Source: Bacteroidota bacterium
GTDB lineage: Bacteria > Bacteroidota > Rhodothermia > Rhodothermales > UBA10348
NCBI GenBank assembly: GCA_029262855.1
Contig: JAJCYP010000114.1
Coordinates: forward strand, 1-64,000
Direction: 5' to 3'
Length of the DNA stretch: 64,000 nt
The first letter of the stretch is position 1. Every line of letters begins with the position of its first letter. This document shows positions 1 to 10,900 of the stretch, one piece after another. The notes under the pieces were generated by a model. That model searched no databases and was not told the origin of the DNA. It worked only from the letters and a program-made list of their open reading frames with translations. The translations under genes were made by a program, and so were the position numbers.

Positions 1-144
1 GCCACCCTGCGCCAGGAAGAGCCAGGATGTCAACTCTTCCAGCGACTCCAGGGCAGCCATGGTCGTGTGCTCGGGGTCCAGACTCTCGGCCAGCGAGTCC
101 ACGGGCGAAAGCTGGAGGGCGAGGACGATGAGAATCAGCCCCAT
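1..144 (-). CDS. N-terminus of a secreted protein, truncated by window edge
   Basis: Minus-strand frame starting at 144 reads MGLILIVLALQLSPVDSLAESLDPEHTTMAALESLEELTSWLFLAQGG and stays open to the edge; signal-peptide-like N-terminus; start overlaps the stop of the 135..869 CDS. Confidence 0.55.
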   Translation of the reverse strand, partial: MGLILIVLALQLSPVDSLAESLDPEHTTMAALESLEELTSWLFLAQGG

Positions 145-869
145 CCGATTGCGAGGCCGCTTGTCCATCCGAGAACCAGGTGTCGTTCGAGCCCGATCAG
201 GACGGACCACCGGGAAATTTGCACCCGGGTTCCCAGGCCGAGTCTTGCCGGGTTGGTCGAGGCACCGCCGAGAAGGGATAGGGCTTCGGACGCGCCGAAC
301 TCCCAGCCCAAGCCTGCCGCCAGCCCATTTGGCGTAGTCCGCAGGTCCACCGCCAGCGTCCAGGACTCTCTCATCGCAGACCATCCAAGACCGAGACTCT
401 CGCGGGTCAGCGCAACACCTACGTCGCTATCGCCGAGGGAGATGAGTGCGCCGAGCGTCACCTCGGTATCCCAGCGAGTTCGAAAGCCGGCGGGGCGCAC
501 CCAGGTTTCCAAGATTCGTGCGCCTATCCTCCATCGCGGGACGGAGAAGGAGCCCGAGAGCGTGAAGGCTGACTCTGAGTAGTTCGAAAACGCAAGATGC
601 CGCATGCCGACAAGGACAAACGGACGGCTGACGAGGAGAGTGGAAGACGTCAACTCGGCCAGGGAGAACTCCCGGATGACGCCTGTCATCACGAGGGAGC
701 GTCCACGTGAAGCCGGGTTTGGGCCATGCGTGGCGTTCGGGAGGCTAATCCCGACACCGGCCAGGGCCAATTGATCGGGCGACATCCAGGGCTGTGCCGG
801 CAAGGAATGTGGATGGAGACAGGTCACACACATCGTGAGACCTCCGAGGATGTATCGCAGACGGGTCAT
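135..869 (-). CDS. Predicted outer-membrane beta-barrel protein, PorV/PorQ-like
   Basis: 244 aa, signal peptide, LALAGVGISLPNATHGPNPAS motif typical of PorV/UPF0164-like barrels, alternating beta-strand pattern. Confidence 0.6.
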   Translation of the reverse strand: MTRLRYILGGLTMCVTCLHPHSLPAQPWMSPDQLALAGVGISLPNATHGPNPASRGRSLVMTGVIREFSLAELTSSTLLVSRPFVLVGMRHLAFSNYSESAFTLSGSFSVPRWRIGARILETWVRPAGFRTRWDTEVTLGALISLGDSDVGVALTRESLGLGWSAMRESWTLAVDLRTTPNGLAAGLGWEFGASEALSLLGGASTNPARLGLGTRVQISRWSVLIGLERHLVLGWTSGLAIGWG

Positions 870-947
870 GCATCTGGAGGCAATGACCCCGGAAACCGTA
901 ACGCGGTCGCCCTGTAGGAATCGGAATCGCAGCCAACTCCCTTCCGT

Positions 948-1832
948 ATGCGGACCGCTCTCGCGCTACTCGCGGCGCTCATTCTGGCCACGCCTGCCGC
1001 CTCTCAGGAGCTCAATTGCTCCGTCACGGTCAACTACTCGAACCTCGCCGGGTCGGATTACACGTACCTGAGCGAACTCCGGGAGCGGGTGACCGAGTAC
1101 ATGAACGACCGTCGCTGGACCGACGATCTGTTCGAGGAGATGGAGCGCATCGACTGCACCATGCAGATTGTGATGATGGAGGCGATTTCGCTGACCAGCT
1201 TTCGGGCCAGGCTCATTGTGGCCAGCCGGAGGCCGATCTACGGGACGGCGCAGCAGTCCACCGTGGTCCAGTTTTCGGACGAGGAGTGGCGCTTCGAGTA
1301 TCCGCAGGGGACGCCCCTCACCTGGGAGCCGGATCGGTACCACCCGCTGACATCCATGCTCAATTTCTATGCGTTCACGCTCATTGGCTTCGATTACGAC
1401 ACGTTCTCGGAGTACGGGGGCACGCCCCACTTTGAGAAGGCGCGTCGTGTGGCGGAGCTGGCGCAGTCTTCGGGGGCGCTCGGATGGCAGAGTCTGGGCG
1501 GAGATCGGAGCAAAGGCGAGCTGATCTCACAGATCCTGGATCAGCGCTACCGCGATCTGAGGAAAACCTACTACGACTACCACTACCACGGCCTTGACCG
1601 ATTTGTGACAGCCACGGACCGCGCCCGGGCATCCATTCTGCAGAACATGCAGGATCTGATGCCGCTCTATACCGGAGCGTCACGCGGGTATTTCCTGGAC
1701 CAGTTCTTTTCGACGAAGTACCAGGAGTTGTCGGCGGTGTTCAAGGGGTCAAGCGTGGCGAGCCAGGCGTTTGATGTTCTGCAGGAGATGGATCCGAGTC
1801 ATTTGAGTGACTATACGCAGATGATGCAGTAG
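948..1832 (+). CDS. porD: DUF4835 family protein, type IX secretion system PorD-like
   Basis: Signal peptide then ELNCSVTVNYSNL..., YMNDRRWTDDLFEEMERIDC, and TSMLNFYAFTLIGFDYDTFSEYGGTPHFEKA, characteristic of DUF4835/PorD. Confidence 0.85.
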   Translation: MRTALALLAALILATPAASQELNCSVTVNYSNLAGSDYTYLSELRERVTEYMNDRRWTDDLFEEMERIDCTMQIVMMEAISLTSFRARLIVASRRPIYGTAQQSTVVQFSDEEWRFEYPQGTPLTWEPDRYHPLTSMLNFYAFTLIGFDYDTFSEYGGTPHFEKARRVAELAQSSGALGWQSLGGDRSKGELISQILDQRYRDLRKTYYDYHYHGLDRFVTATDRARASILQNMQDLMPLYTGASRGYFLDQFFSTKYQELSAVFKGSSVASQAFDVLQEMDPSHLSDYTQMMQ

Positions 1833-1903
1833 CGTACATCGAAAACGCTTGAAACCGATGCGTTTTCGGCCGATGTAAGGAGATATTCGCCTCTCGATTT
1901 TCC

Positions 1904-2551
1904 ATGCGCCAAATCCTGCTTCTCGTTGTCCTGCTGATGACGCTTGCACACCCCGCGGCAGCCCAGTGGTCAGTGGGCCCGCAGGTGGGAGGTCTTGGAG
2001 TCGGCGGGTCGGTCACACGAACCGCGTTTTTCGGATATCTGAGCCTGTCGGGCGAGATCGGATTGGCGCCGGTCGGTACGACCAACGCTACGATTAAGGG
2101 AGTTCAGTACGCATTGGAGCCCACTGTGATCGGCGGGCTGCTCATGGCGAATCTCCACCCGTTTCAATCGTCGTTTTCTGTAGGCGCGGGATATCTCCTC
2201 GGGGGATATCAGGCGGCCGCCCGGACCCCGGAGACAGAAGGTGCTTATGCGCTGGACGGGACGACCTACACTGTCGATCAGTACGGCCCGCTAACGGGTA
2301 GCATGGAGCTTAAGGGCCCGGTTCCGGCGTTTCTCATTGGCTGGCGCGGCACCGGTTTCAACTTTGGCATTGGCGTGGCACTCACCGAACCCTTTGTTTC
2401 GCTCTCAGCAGACGGTGCCCGTTCCGGGGAAGCCGGGTTTCAGAGTGCGCTCGCAGCCGAGCGAGCGGAGGTGGAGGAGGCCTTGCAGCTTGATTTGTTC
2501 GGATTTAGAGGGATTCCCCTCATCCGGCTGGGCTGGGAGCTGGGGCTCTAG
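1904..2551 (+). CDS. Secreted/outer-membrane beta-barrel-like hypothetical protein
   Basis: 215 aa ORF with signal peptide (MRQILLLVVLLMTLAHPAAAQ), Gly/aromatic-rich strands, directly downstream of porD. Confidence 0.55.
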   Translation: MRQILLLVVLLMTLAHPAAAQWSVGPQVGGLGVGGSVTRTAFFGYLSLSGEIGLAPVGTTNATIKGVQYALEPTVIGGLLMANLHPFQSSFSVGAGYLLGGYQAAARTPETEGAYALDGTTYTVDQYGPLTGSMELKGPVPAFLIGWRGTGFNFGIGVALTEPFVSLSADGARSGEAGFQSALAAERAEVEEALQLDLFGFRGIPLIRLGWELGL

Positions 2552-2824
2552 CGCAAAAGAGACGCTCCTCGCGGCCGGGCGGCGACGTCGCTTTCAGTGC
2601 AGTAAGAAGGACGCCTCCCAAACGGTTAAAAACGCCCAGTTGGCGTGATATGGGCCGATCAAGAGGCCCCAGTCTCACTCTGAGACCGCGTCGGACATCG
2701 GTTGACGCTTTCCCGTCGCGGATTATCTCGATTGTGCCTCAGACTGGTGCAAATCGGCCTACAGTGACGGTATCCCGGCTCGCAAAGATGGCCCACGAGA
2801 GCACAGATCGGTCGGACGACCAGT

Positions 2825-2843
2825 ACAAATCGGACATGGGTTG
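2825..2843 (+). promoter_or_regulatory. Recurrent intergenic motif ACAAATCGGACATGGGTTG
   Basis: Shares the AAATCGGACA core with the copies at 7781 and 28133; upstream of the 3006 gene. Confidence 0.4.
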
Positions 2844-3005
2844 CCCCATTCCGGACAACCTGCACCACAATACCGCCGAAAGGCCGAAATCTGGCGATTG
2901 CGTCCGTTTCCCACTTCTGGTTAGCGGTGCGGAGTGTCGCCTCCCGACAAAGGGAACGTGGCAGCCGCCCGGCAATGTTGTCCCAACATCAGCAGGTAAG
3001 CTGTC

Positions 3006-6000
3006 ATGAACTCTGTTACTTTCAAATCGCGCGCTGGAACGCTGTTCAACTCCCTCGTGGTGTTGTCCTTTTTTGCGTTGGCGGCAGTCTTGCCGGCCAG
3101 TGCGCAGTCTCTCGCACTTCCGGCTGACGCTGCAATAGTCGAGGGCAATTCCCTTTCGGTTGCCGTCACCTATACGGGCGCAACCACCACGGCAATCGGT
3201 ACCGTAGACTTCCAGGTTCTGGGTGGCGCCACGTGCGCCGCCAGTCAGAATCAGGCTACTGCCGGAGACGATTTCGTGGTCTCCTCGGGAACGCTGAGTT
3301 TCCCGAGTGGCACAACGACTGGTACCACCAAGTCCTTTACGGTGCAGACCGTCGAGGATACCATCCGTGAAAACGCGGACCAGCTGGTTACCAATAGTGA
3401 GTGCTTTCAGGTAACGCTCTCCAATCACACTGCAACGGTCTTCACCGGAGGCGTCACCGATGCCACTCAGATTCTGAGCATTACAGATGATGAGTCGAAT
3501 CCATCCCTGTCCATCGCGGACGCCTCGGGGGCGGAGAACGCTGGTACCATTGGTATGACGATCACGCTCACAGGAGCCATCGACGAGGACCTGGATCTCG
3601 GTGCTCTGGATTCCTACACTGACGTGAGTACAGAGGGAGCCGCAGACTACACTGCAGCATCCGGAGCGGGCACACTCTCGGCTGGTGCCACATCGGGCAC
3701 CCTAAGCGTAGCCGTCGTGGATGACGCGGTCTATGAGGGCACTGAGGTCGTCAATGTCCAGATCGCGGCGGATCCACGCTACACGGTGACAGATGGAGTG
3801 GGGAAACTCACCATCGCGGACGACGAAGGTGTTCCGGAACTGAGCATCAATGATGCGTCCTCGGCCGAAGGCGCGAGTGCGTCGTTCACTATCACCAAGA
3901 GCCATGCTGCTGAGGCCGCGTACAATATCGCGCTCAGCTACTCCGACATCACCGCAACCTCTGGCTCAGACTACACCCCTGTTCTCAGTGTTGCGGTAGC
4001 CGCTGGCGACGCGACGACGGAATCTGTGGCCGTGGCCGCGATAGACGATGCGCTGGTAGAGTCGACCGAGAACTACATCGTGTCGATCACCGATGGCGCT
4101 GCGTATGATGTCGATGCTGGCAACGGAAGCGGACTTGGCACGATCACCGACAATGATGGGATTGACATTTCGGTTGCTGTCACTCTTGGCGACGCCTCGA
4201 TCGACCTGGACGGCACGCCCGCGACGACTGTGACCGTGGTGCTGACGAACAACGGCGTCGAGACACCCGGCACCGACATCACAATGGCCATTTCGGACAC
4301 AGGGTTCGATCTGGGCGCTGCGACGTTCACGTCATATACTGGCACTGCAATCACGTGCGCCACCGCGAACATCCAGGCTGGATCGTGTGTAGTCGACAAC
4401 GCTGACTTCACTGCTGGTGCGAGCGAAACTCTGGTCTTCGCCATCAGCGCCGACGGCGCGGCGGGAACCACCGCCTCTGTCACAGTCTCGGAATCAGGAA
4501 ATACCGAGACCGACGACTCGAACAACGCCGACTCCGCGTCAGCACTTCTGGTTGGTCTGGACTTCGGTGACTACAGCGATTTCGCTTCGGGATCCCACCG
4601 GATACAGGGAACGCTCTTTCTCGGCGATGTCGGGCCCGACGCTGAGACCTCAGATGCGTCAACACTCGCCGGAACCGTTGACGACCTAGCCTCAACTGAT
4701 GACGAAGACGGTCTGATCCTTCCGTCACAGCTCCTTCAGCAGGACGCGACGACCACCACCAACTACATTGGTGTCAGGAGTTCGGGAGCAGGGTATCTAA
4801 CCGTAATTGCCCGCTATGGCGTTGGTGGAGTGGGCGATGGTGCGGTTGTCGAGTTGAACGACCAACCGGTCGTTGCTGGTGTCAACTGGTTCGCTATCGA
4901 TTTGAACAGGTCTTACACGGTTACCGGTGTGTTCGACAACGTACTGAGGTCGATCCGCTTGCGCCTTTGTGATACCGTCGATACATGCGATAGCGCAGGT
5001 GCGACGCTCGTGAACGGCGGAGAGATCGAGGACTTCGAGGTCAGCGCCTCCGTTACGGACCTGGGAGCTGGCGCTCTGCCGACGACGGCAACGGTGACCC
5101 TTCCTTTGGGGACTGTCGAGCCCGTCGTGCTGTCTAACGACAACACAACAATCACGCTGGTAGATGGCAACGGCAATACGATCTTTGCCCAGACCGAGGC
5201 GACCCTGACGGGCGGCATCACCATTACCGGCAACGCCAGCCCTAACACACTGGTCGTTGATGTCGCCAACTTCGATGGTGCATTCGACCTGGACTACGAT
5301 GGCGGTGCTGGCGCGGATGCGATGGAATTGACGGATAGCGGCGCGACCGTTCATGGGACGATTACGCACACATTCACCAACGCTACTGATGGGACTATCG
5401 TTGATTCGGGTGGACTGTTCGACATCTCCTACAGCAACCTTGCGCCAATCCTGGACAACCTCGATGCTACGAACCGCGTCATGACCTTCGGCGCTGGCGA
5501 CGACACCATCGTCCTAAGCGACAACGGCTCAAGCGTCGACGGCATGTCGTTCATCGACTCCAACAATTCGGAGCAGGTGACCTTCGCCAACCCCACGACA
5601 TCGCTGACCATCAACGCCGGAGCAGGCGCGGATACCATCGACTTCCAGGGCGTTGACGAGACGGCACCGAACAACTCGTTCACGATCACCTTCAACGGTG
5701 ACGCCGGTGCTGACACGTTCACGATCCTGCCGATTCCGAACACGAGCAGCCTCGGCGCTCTGACGGTGGCCGGTGGCGCTCCTGCCACGTGCTCAGGCGA
5801 TGTTCTTGATATCAACACCTCGGGTGGTGCTGTCATCGACAACCTGTCGCCGACGCCGGTCACGTTCACGGCTGGCTCACACAACAGTATCGCGTTCAGC
5901 GGTATCGAGGCCTTCGCCGACCAGTCAGCAGACGTTGCGCTCAGCGCCACATCTACTGCCGGAACGGACCTGAATGCGGGTGACATCACCACCATCACGC

Positions 6001-7613
6001 TGACCGTGACCAATAGCGGTCCGGACACAGCGAGCTGTGTCGTGGTCGCTGACATCCTTCTGGATGGCGCGTTCACCATCACCTCCGGTCCGACGTTCAG
6101 CGTTGGCTCGTTCAACAGCCCGCAGTGGAACATCGGCGCCCTCGCCTCTGGCGATTCGGCCACGCTGACCTACACCGTGACGGTTGGACAGACATTCAAT
6201 GGTACGGCTTCCATCACCGCTTCTTCTCCGGAAGGCGATCCGAACCTTACCAACAACTCTGTCTCATTCGGCATCGAGCCCGCCTTCCCGTTCCCGACAA
6301 AGGCACAGGCAACGGCGGCTGAGTGGTTCGGAAGTGGTGCCAATGAGCACCTGGTGGTTGGCCTGGCCAACGGCTTCTCCGGCCTCAGTAGCTCTGTGCT
6401 GTGCCGTGTGCCGCCGTCAGCAGGCTTCCCAGAAAACCTGTACCGTGAGTGCGGCGACGGCCTCCCGTACCCGCTCTACGTCAACGACCTCTTTCTGGAC
6501 GATCAGGGCACGCCTGCTGACTCCACGGACGACAAGCTCTACCTGGCCTCCTGGGGCTCAGCGGGCCTGTACGTATCCGAGGACGGTGGCGAGAACTTCA
6601 CGGCAGCGGAGCCTGCGCTCGGACCGAAGGGTGGATGGGCGAACGTTTACGCGATCGTCGAGGACGCCAGCGGTTTCCTCTACATCTCGGCCAACAACGG
6701 CCACGTCTTCCGGTCGCTGAACAACGGTACGACGTGGCAACAGGTTGGCAGCCTCCCAGGCGTCGCCTCGGATACCCCATGGTCGCTGTCGGCCCACGGT
6801 ACGCAGGCTGGACGCCTCTACGCTGGCACGTTCGGAAATGGGGTCTTCACATCAGATGACTTCGGATTCACCTGGACCAAGCTGGGTGGTGACGCGGTCA
6901 ACGCGCTGCTGATCGCCGATGACGGCGGGCACGCCTTCGACCTCGAGCTGCACTCAACGGATAGCCACCTGTTTGCTGCCACCGCCGGTGGTGTCTTCCG
7001 GATGGCCCTCAACGCCGACGGCACCGCTGCCGGCCTCTGGGACATGATCGACACCGACGTCGTCCTCGACTCGGGCACGGTCACACCGGAAGCGCGCTCG
7101 ATGGCGTTTGACTCGAACGATGACCTCTACGTCACGACTTGGGGACACGGCGCCTTCCTGGCGACCTCCCCGACGACGGCCACGGCAATGACGCAGATCG
7201 CTCTGCGTGGTGCTAACGTAGCCTTCGTAGCCGTGAACCCTGCGGGTGACGAAGTGGTCTTTGGTACGGGCGCTGAGGGTCTGGTCTTCATGGCGGCTGG
7301 CTCTTCCTCCACCGATGTGGAAGACGAATCGGCAGAGACGGAGATTCCCTCCGGCTACGTCCTCAATCAGAACTACCCCAACCCGTTCAACCCGGTAACC
7401 ACGATCTCCTTCGCGCTTCCGCAGACAGGCCAGGCTCGCCTCGCCGTCTACGATGTGCTGGGTCGTGAGGTGCAGGTCCTGATTCAGGGTACGGTTCAGG
7501 CCGGACAGCACGAAGTGCAGTTCGACGCCGCCGGTCTCCCGACGGGAACGTACATCTACCGTCTGGAAACGGATAAGGGGAGCTTCACCAAGCAGCTGGT
7601 TCTGATGAAATAG
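3006..7613 (+). CDS. Giant T9SS-exported surface protein (Calx-beta repeats, DUF11-like, GEVED-like, Asp-box propeller, T9SS CTD)
   Basis: 1535 aa; repeated LSIxDASxAE...DNDG Calx-beta units; VNGGEIEDFEV; Asp-box SxDxGxxW; C-terminus NQNYPNPFNPVTTISFALP...LVLMK. Confidence 0.9.
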   Translation: MNSVTFKSRAGTLFNSLVVLSFFALAAVLPASAQSLALPADAAIVEGNSLSVAVTYTGATTTAIGTVDFQVLGGATCAASQNQATAGDDFVVSSGTLSFPSGTTTGTTKSFTVQTVEDTIRENADQLVTNSECFQVTLSNHTATVFTGGVTDATQILSITDDESNPSLSIADASGAENAGTIGMTITLTGAIDEDLDLGALDSYTDVSTEGAADYTAASGAGTLSAGATSGTLSVAVVDDAVYEGTEVVNVQIAADPRYTVTDGVGKLTIADDEGVPELSINDASSAEGASASFTITKSHAAEAAYNIALSYSDITATSGSDYTPVLSVAVAAGDATTESVAVAAIDDALVESTENYIVSITDGAAYDVDAGNGSGLGTITDNDGIDISVAVTLGDASIDLDGTPATTVTVVLTNNGVETPGTDITMAISDTGFDLGAATFTSYTGTAITCATANIQAGSCVVDNADFTAGASETLVFAISADGAAGTTASVTVSESGNTETDDSNNADSASALLVGLDFGDYSDFASGSHRIQGTLFLGDVGPDAETSDASTLAGTVDDLASTDDEDGLILPSQLLQQDATTTTNYIGVRSSGAGYLTVIARYGVGGVGDGAVVELNDQPVVAGVNWFAIDLNRSYTVTGVFDNVLRSIRLRLCDTVDTCDSAGATLVNGGEIEDFEVSASVTDLGAGALPTTATVTLPLGTVEPVVLSNDNTTITLVDGNGNTIFAQTEATLTGGITITGNASPNTLVVDVANFDGAFDLDYDGGAGADAMELTDSGATVHGTITHTFTNATDGTIVDSGGLFDISYSNLAPILDNLDATNRVMTFGAGDDTIVLSDNGSSVDGMSFIDSNNSEQVTFANPTTSLTINAGAGADTIDFQGVDETAPNNSFTITFNGDAGADTFTILPIPNTSSLGALTVAGGAPATCSGDVLDINTSGGAVIDNLSPTPVTFTAGSHNSIAFSGIEAFADQSADVALSATSTAGTDLNAGDITTITLTVTNSGPDTASCVVVADILLDGAFTITSGPTFSVGSFNSPQWNIGALASGDSATLTYTVTVGQTFNGTASITASSPEGDPNLTNNSVSFGIEPAFPFPTKAQATAAEWFGSGANEHLVVGLANGFSGLSSSVLCRVPPSAGFPENLYRECGDGLPYPLYVNDLFLDDQGTPADSTDDKLYLASWGSAGLYVSEDGGENFTAAEPALGPKGGWANVYAIVEDASGFLYISANNGHVFRSLNNGTTWQQVGSLPGVASDTPWSLSAHGTQAGRLYAGTFGNGVFTSDDFGFTWTKLGGDAVNALLIADDGGHAFDLELHSTDSHLFAATAGGVFRMALNADGTAAGLWDMIDTDVVLDSGTVTPEARSMAFDSNDDLYVTTWGHGAFLATSPTTATAMTQIALRGANVAFVAVNPAGDEVVFGTGAEGLVFMAAGSSSTDVEDESAETEIPSGYVLNQNYPNPFNPVTTISFALPQTGQARLAVYDVLGREVQVLIQGTVQAGQHEVQFDAAGLPTGTYIYRLETDKGSFTKQLVLMK

Positions 7614-7686
7614 GTACCCTGCGCGACTTCAGGCAGCCGGTTAGCTCCGCTATGTAGCTTCTGCCAAGCCGGTTTTCTGATCGCCG

Positions 7687-7723
7687 AACCCCCGGTCTCC
7701 ACACGGAGACCGGGGGTTTTTTT
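7687..7723 (+). terminator. Rho-independent terminator downstream of 3006..7613
   Basis: 12-bp perfect stem CCCCCGGTCTCC acac GGAGACCGGGGG then TTTTTTT. Confidence 0.9.
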
Positions 7724-7780
7724 GTTTCAGTCGCCCGCCGGGAAGCGGTCGGTTCAGGCCGTGGAAGCGGCACCAGCGTT

Positions 7781-7800
7781 GCAAATCGGACACGTGTTGC
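7781..7800 (+). promoter_or_regulatory. Recurrent intergenic motif GCAAATCGGACACGTGTTGC
   Basis: Same core, GCAA/TTGC inverted arms, upstream of the 7952 gene. Confidence 0.42.
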
Positions 7801-7951
7801 TCCACTCGGACCAAATGTATAGCCAAACGGACAGCCGCTCCCAAACCCATATGTGGCCCCGTAATCCATCTCTGTCTGGGAGCCGAAGTCGCGCAGGGTA
7901 AATCGTGACAGAAGCCCCTCTCGTTGTATAAACAACAGCAGGTAAGCTGTC

Positions 7952-10900
7952 ATGAACACTGAAACTCGCACAATCTTGCGAGACCGAGAGAACCCCTTTA
8001 TAAGCGGGCTATCTCGACTCTCCTCCGTCTTCCGGCGTACTGCCGCGTTGACGGTTCTCGCGTTCATATTCGTCGGTTCGGCGTATGCGCAGGCTACCTT
8101 TAGTGGCGCATATGCTGTAGATGAAGATGCGGGCTCCGTCCTGGTGACGATCAATTTTGTCTCGCCCGTGGGTGATGACCTTGTTGTTTCGTACTACACC
8201 TCGAACGGGACCGCTCTGGACGCTGAAGACTACTCGGAAACGACCGGGGGCTTCACAATTCTCGCCGGAACCGCCGCAGGCTCCAGGAACTTCAGCATTC
8301 CCATCGTGAATGACGGGATTGGTGAAGACTGGATCACCGGCGCAGGTACCGAAATCTTTAACGTCAATTTGGACTGGAACAAGGGCGCCACGAACGGCAG
8401 CGATACCAACGTGGTCACCGTCACCGACGATGAGACGATTGGCGAACTGTCAATCAACGACGCTTCAGCGGCTGAGGGTGGAAGTGCCGTCTTTACCGTC
8501 ACCAATACCATCCCCCAAGACGAGGCCTTCATGGCTACGTTTGGTTGTGCTTTGGGCACGGCAGAGGCCGTTGACTTCGATGGAGCGAGCTGCACGGCCA
8601 CGGCCGCCAGTTTCCTCGTCGGTCAGACTTCGACCTCCAGCGTCGTCGAGTACGACGATGACAATTCCTATGAAGGCGACGAGTCGTACGAAATCACGAT
8701 CGACGGGTCTCTTGACTACACGATTGGCGATGGCGTCGGCGCAGGCATCATCGTTGACAACGATGCTTTTCCGGTTGTCTCCATCAATGACTCTTCCGCA
8801 GATGAGGACGCGGGCACGATGGCATTTGTCATCACCGCCGATCGTCCTGCGGAGGCCGACTACGACATCGACCTGAGCTACGTTGATCTCACGGCGGTTG
8901 CCGGAGATGACTACAGTGCAGCTCCGGTGATGGTGACGATGCTCGCCACGATGACGACGACCGGTGTTGCTGTTCCGATTGCCAATGACCTCCTGATCGA
9001 GGGCGTGGAGATCTTCGCCATTCGCATTGTGGACGGTGCTCTCTACAACCTGGGCGATGAGACTGGCTCCGGCATCATCAACGACAATGACGGCATTGAT
9101 CTGGCTATCACGGCCAGTCTGGACGTTACCGAGTTGGATCTGGACGCTACGTCTGCTGCCATTCTCACAGTGACGGTAACCAACAACGGTGCTGCCGACG
9201 CTACGGCTCACGCAACGGTTGGCTTTACCAGCTCTGGCTTCGATGTTGCGACGGTTACTACTGTGAGCGACGGAAGTGCGCCCGCCAGCTGTAACGCGCT
9301 GACCGATCTGAGTGGAACTTGCGTTGTGGACCTCACCGACCTCGAAAGCGGCGAGACCGTCACGTTGACGATCTCCGGCATCGAAGGAAGCGGGGCTCCC
9401 GGCACGGCTGGAAGCATCACAGCATCAGTCTCGACCACCGAGACCGACTCAGACCTGAGCAACAACGCCGCTACCGATACGGCTGCGCTGGTTGGTCTGG
9501 ACTTTGGTGACCACGGTGATGGTGGCGACACGGCCCTCCCGCTTGGAGCGTACCATCGTTTGACCAACGGCATGAGGCTCGGAGCCTCAGTTGACGCTGA
9601 AACCAATGGTGTCATAACAGCAGGAGCAAATGGCGATGACCTCGCAGGCGTTGACGACGAGGATGGTGTAGTAACACTAACCGGATCAACCCTGACCGAG
9701 AGCGCTGTCAACTACTTCGGCGTCACCGCCTCCCATGGTGGATATCTCAGCGCTTTCTACGGGGACACTGGAACGGCCCTTGGAGCTCTCTTGGACGACA
9801 TGCCTGTCGTGCCAGGGATGAACTGGATCGGTATCTCGCTTCCAGCAGGAACAGGTACGAAGCACATCCGCTTCCGCTACTGCGCGCTGGAGAACAGCTG
9901 TGACACGGCGCGGGGCGTCGCACAGAACGGTGAGGTGGAAGACCACCAATACACGCTCATCGCGGCAGCAGCTCCGATCACCCTGACCATCCCAGTCGGA
10001 ACCACGGAGCCAACCATCGTCACCGCAGCCGCCAACCTGGTGACTGTCTCTGACGGAAACGGTGACGTGATGTTCGTCGGCCCCGCGGCCGGTACCGCGC
10101 TGACCATCGACGGTAACGAGAATCCAAACACGTTCGTTGTGGACGTTGCCGGCTTCTCTGCCGACTTTCAGCTCACGCTGGACGGACTGGACGGCTCAGA
10201 CGCTCTCGAACTCAATGACAGCGGGGCAAGCACCTTTACCACGATCACACACGTGGCAGACAACGCTTACAACGGTGAGATCGAGATCGACGCGCTCATG
10301 GACATCTTCTATGACAACTTCGAGCCGATCCTTGATAACCTGGACGCCAACAACCGCGTGTTCACGTTCTCAGCCAACGACGACGACATCGTCCTCAGCG
10401 ACAACGGCTCGCTGATCGACGGTCTGTCGTTTATCGATTCTGGTTTCGCCGAAGCGTACACCTTCTCCAACCCGAACCTGACGCTGACTGTCAACGCCGA
10501 GGACGGCGATGACACCATCGACTTCCAGGGAGTGGATGAGTCCAATGCCGCGGCCTTTGCGATCACCTTCAACGGTGGCATGGGACGCGATCACTTCAAC
10601 GTGGTGCCTTTCGCCAACACGGCGGCCGTCAGCATCGCGTCTGTGAACGGAAACGATCCTTCAGTTTGCCAGGGCGACGTACTCGACGTCGTCACCTCCG
10701 GTGGCGCGGTGATCGACGCCTCGACCTTGGTTGCGGGTGCCGGTTCTGTGGTCTTCACCTCAGCCCACCCGCCGCTGGCGTACACGGGTATCGAAGGCTT
10801 CGCCGATCACGTCGCTGACGTTCAGATGGTGATGACGTCTCCGACGTCCACCAGCACCAATCCTGGTGACAATCTGACGATCACCCTCGTGGTGACCAAC

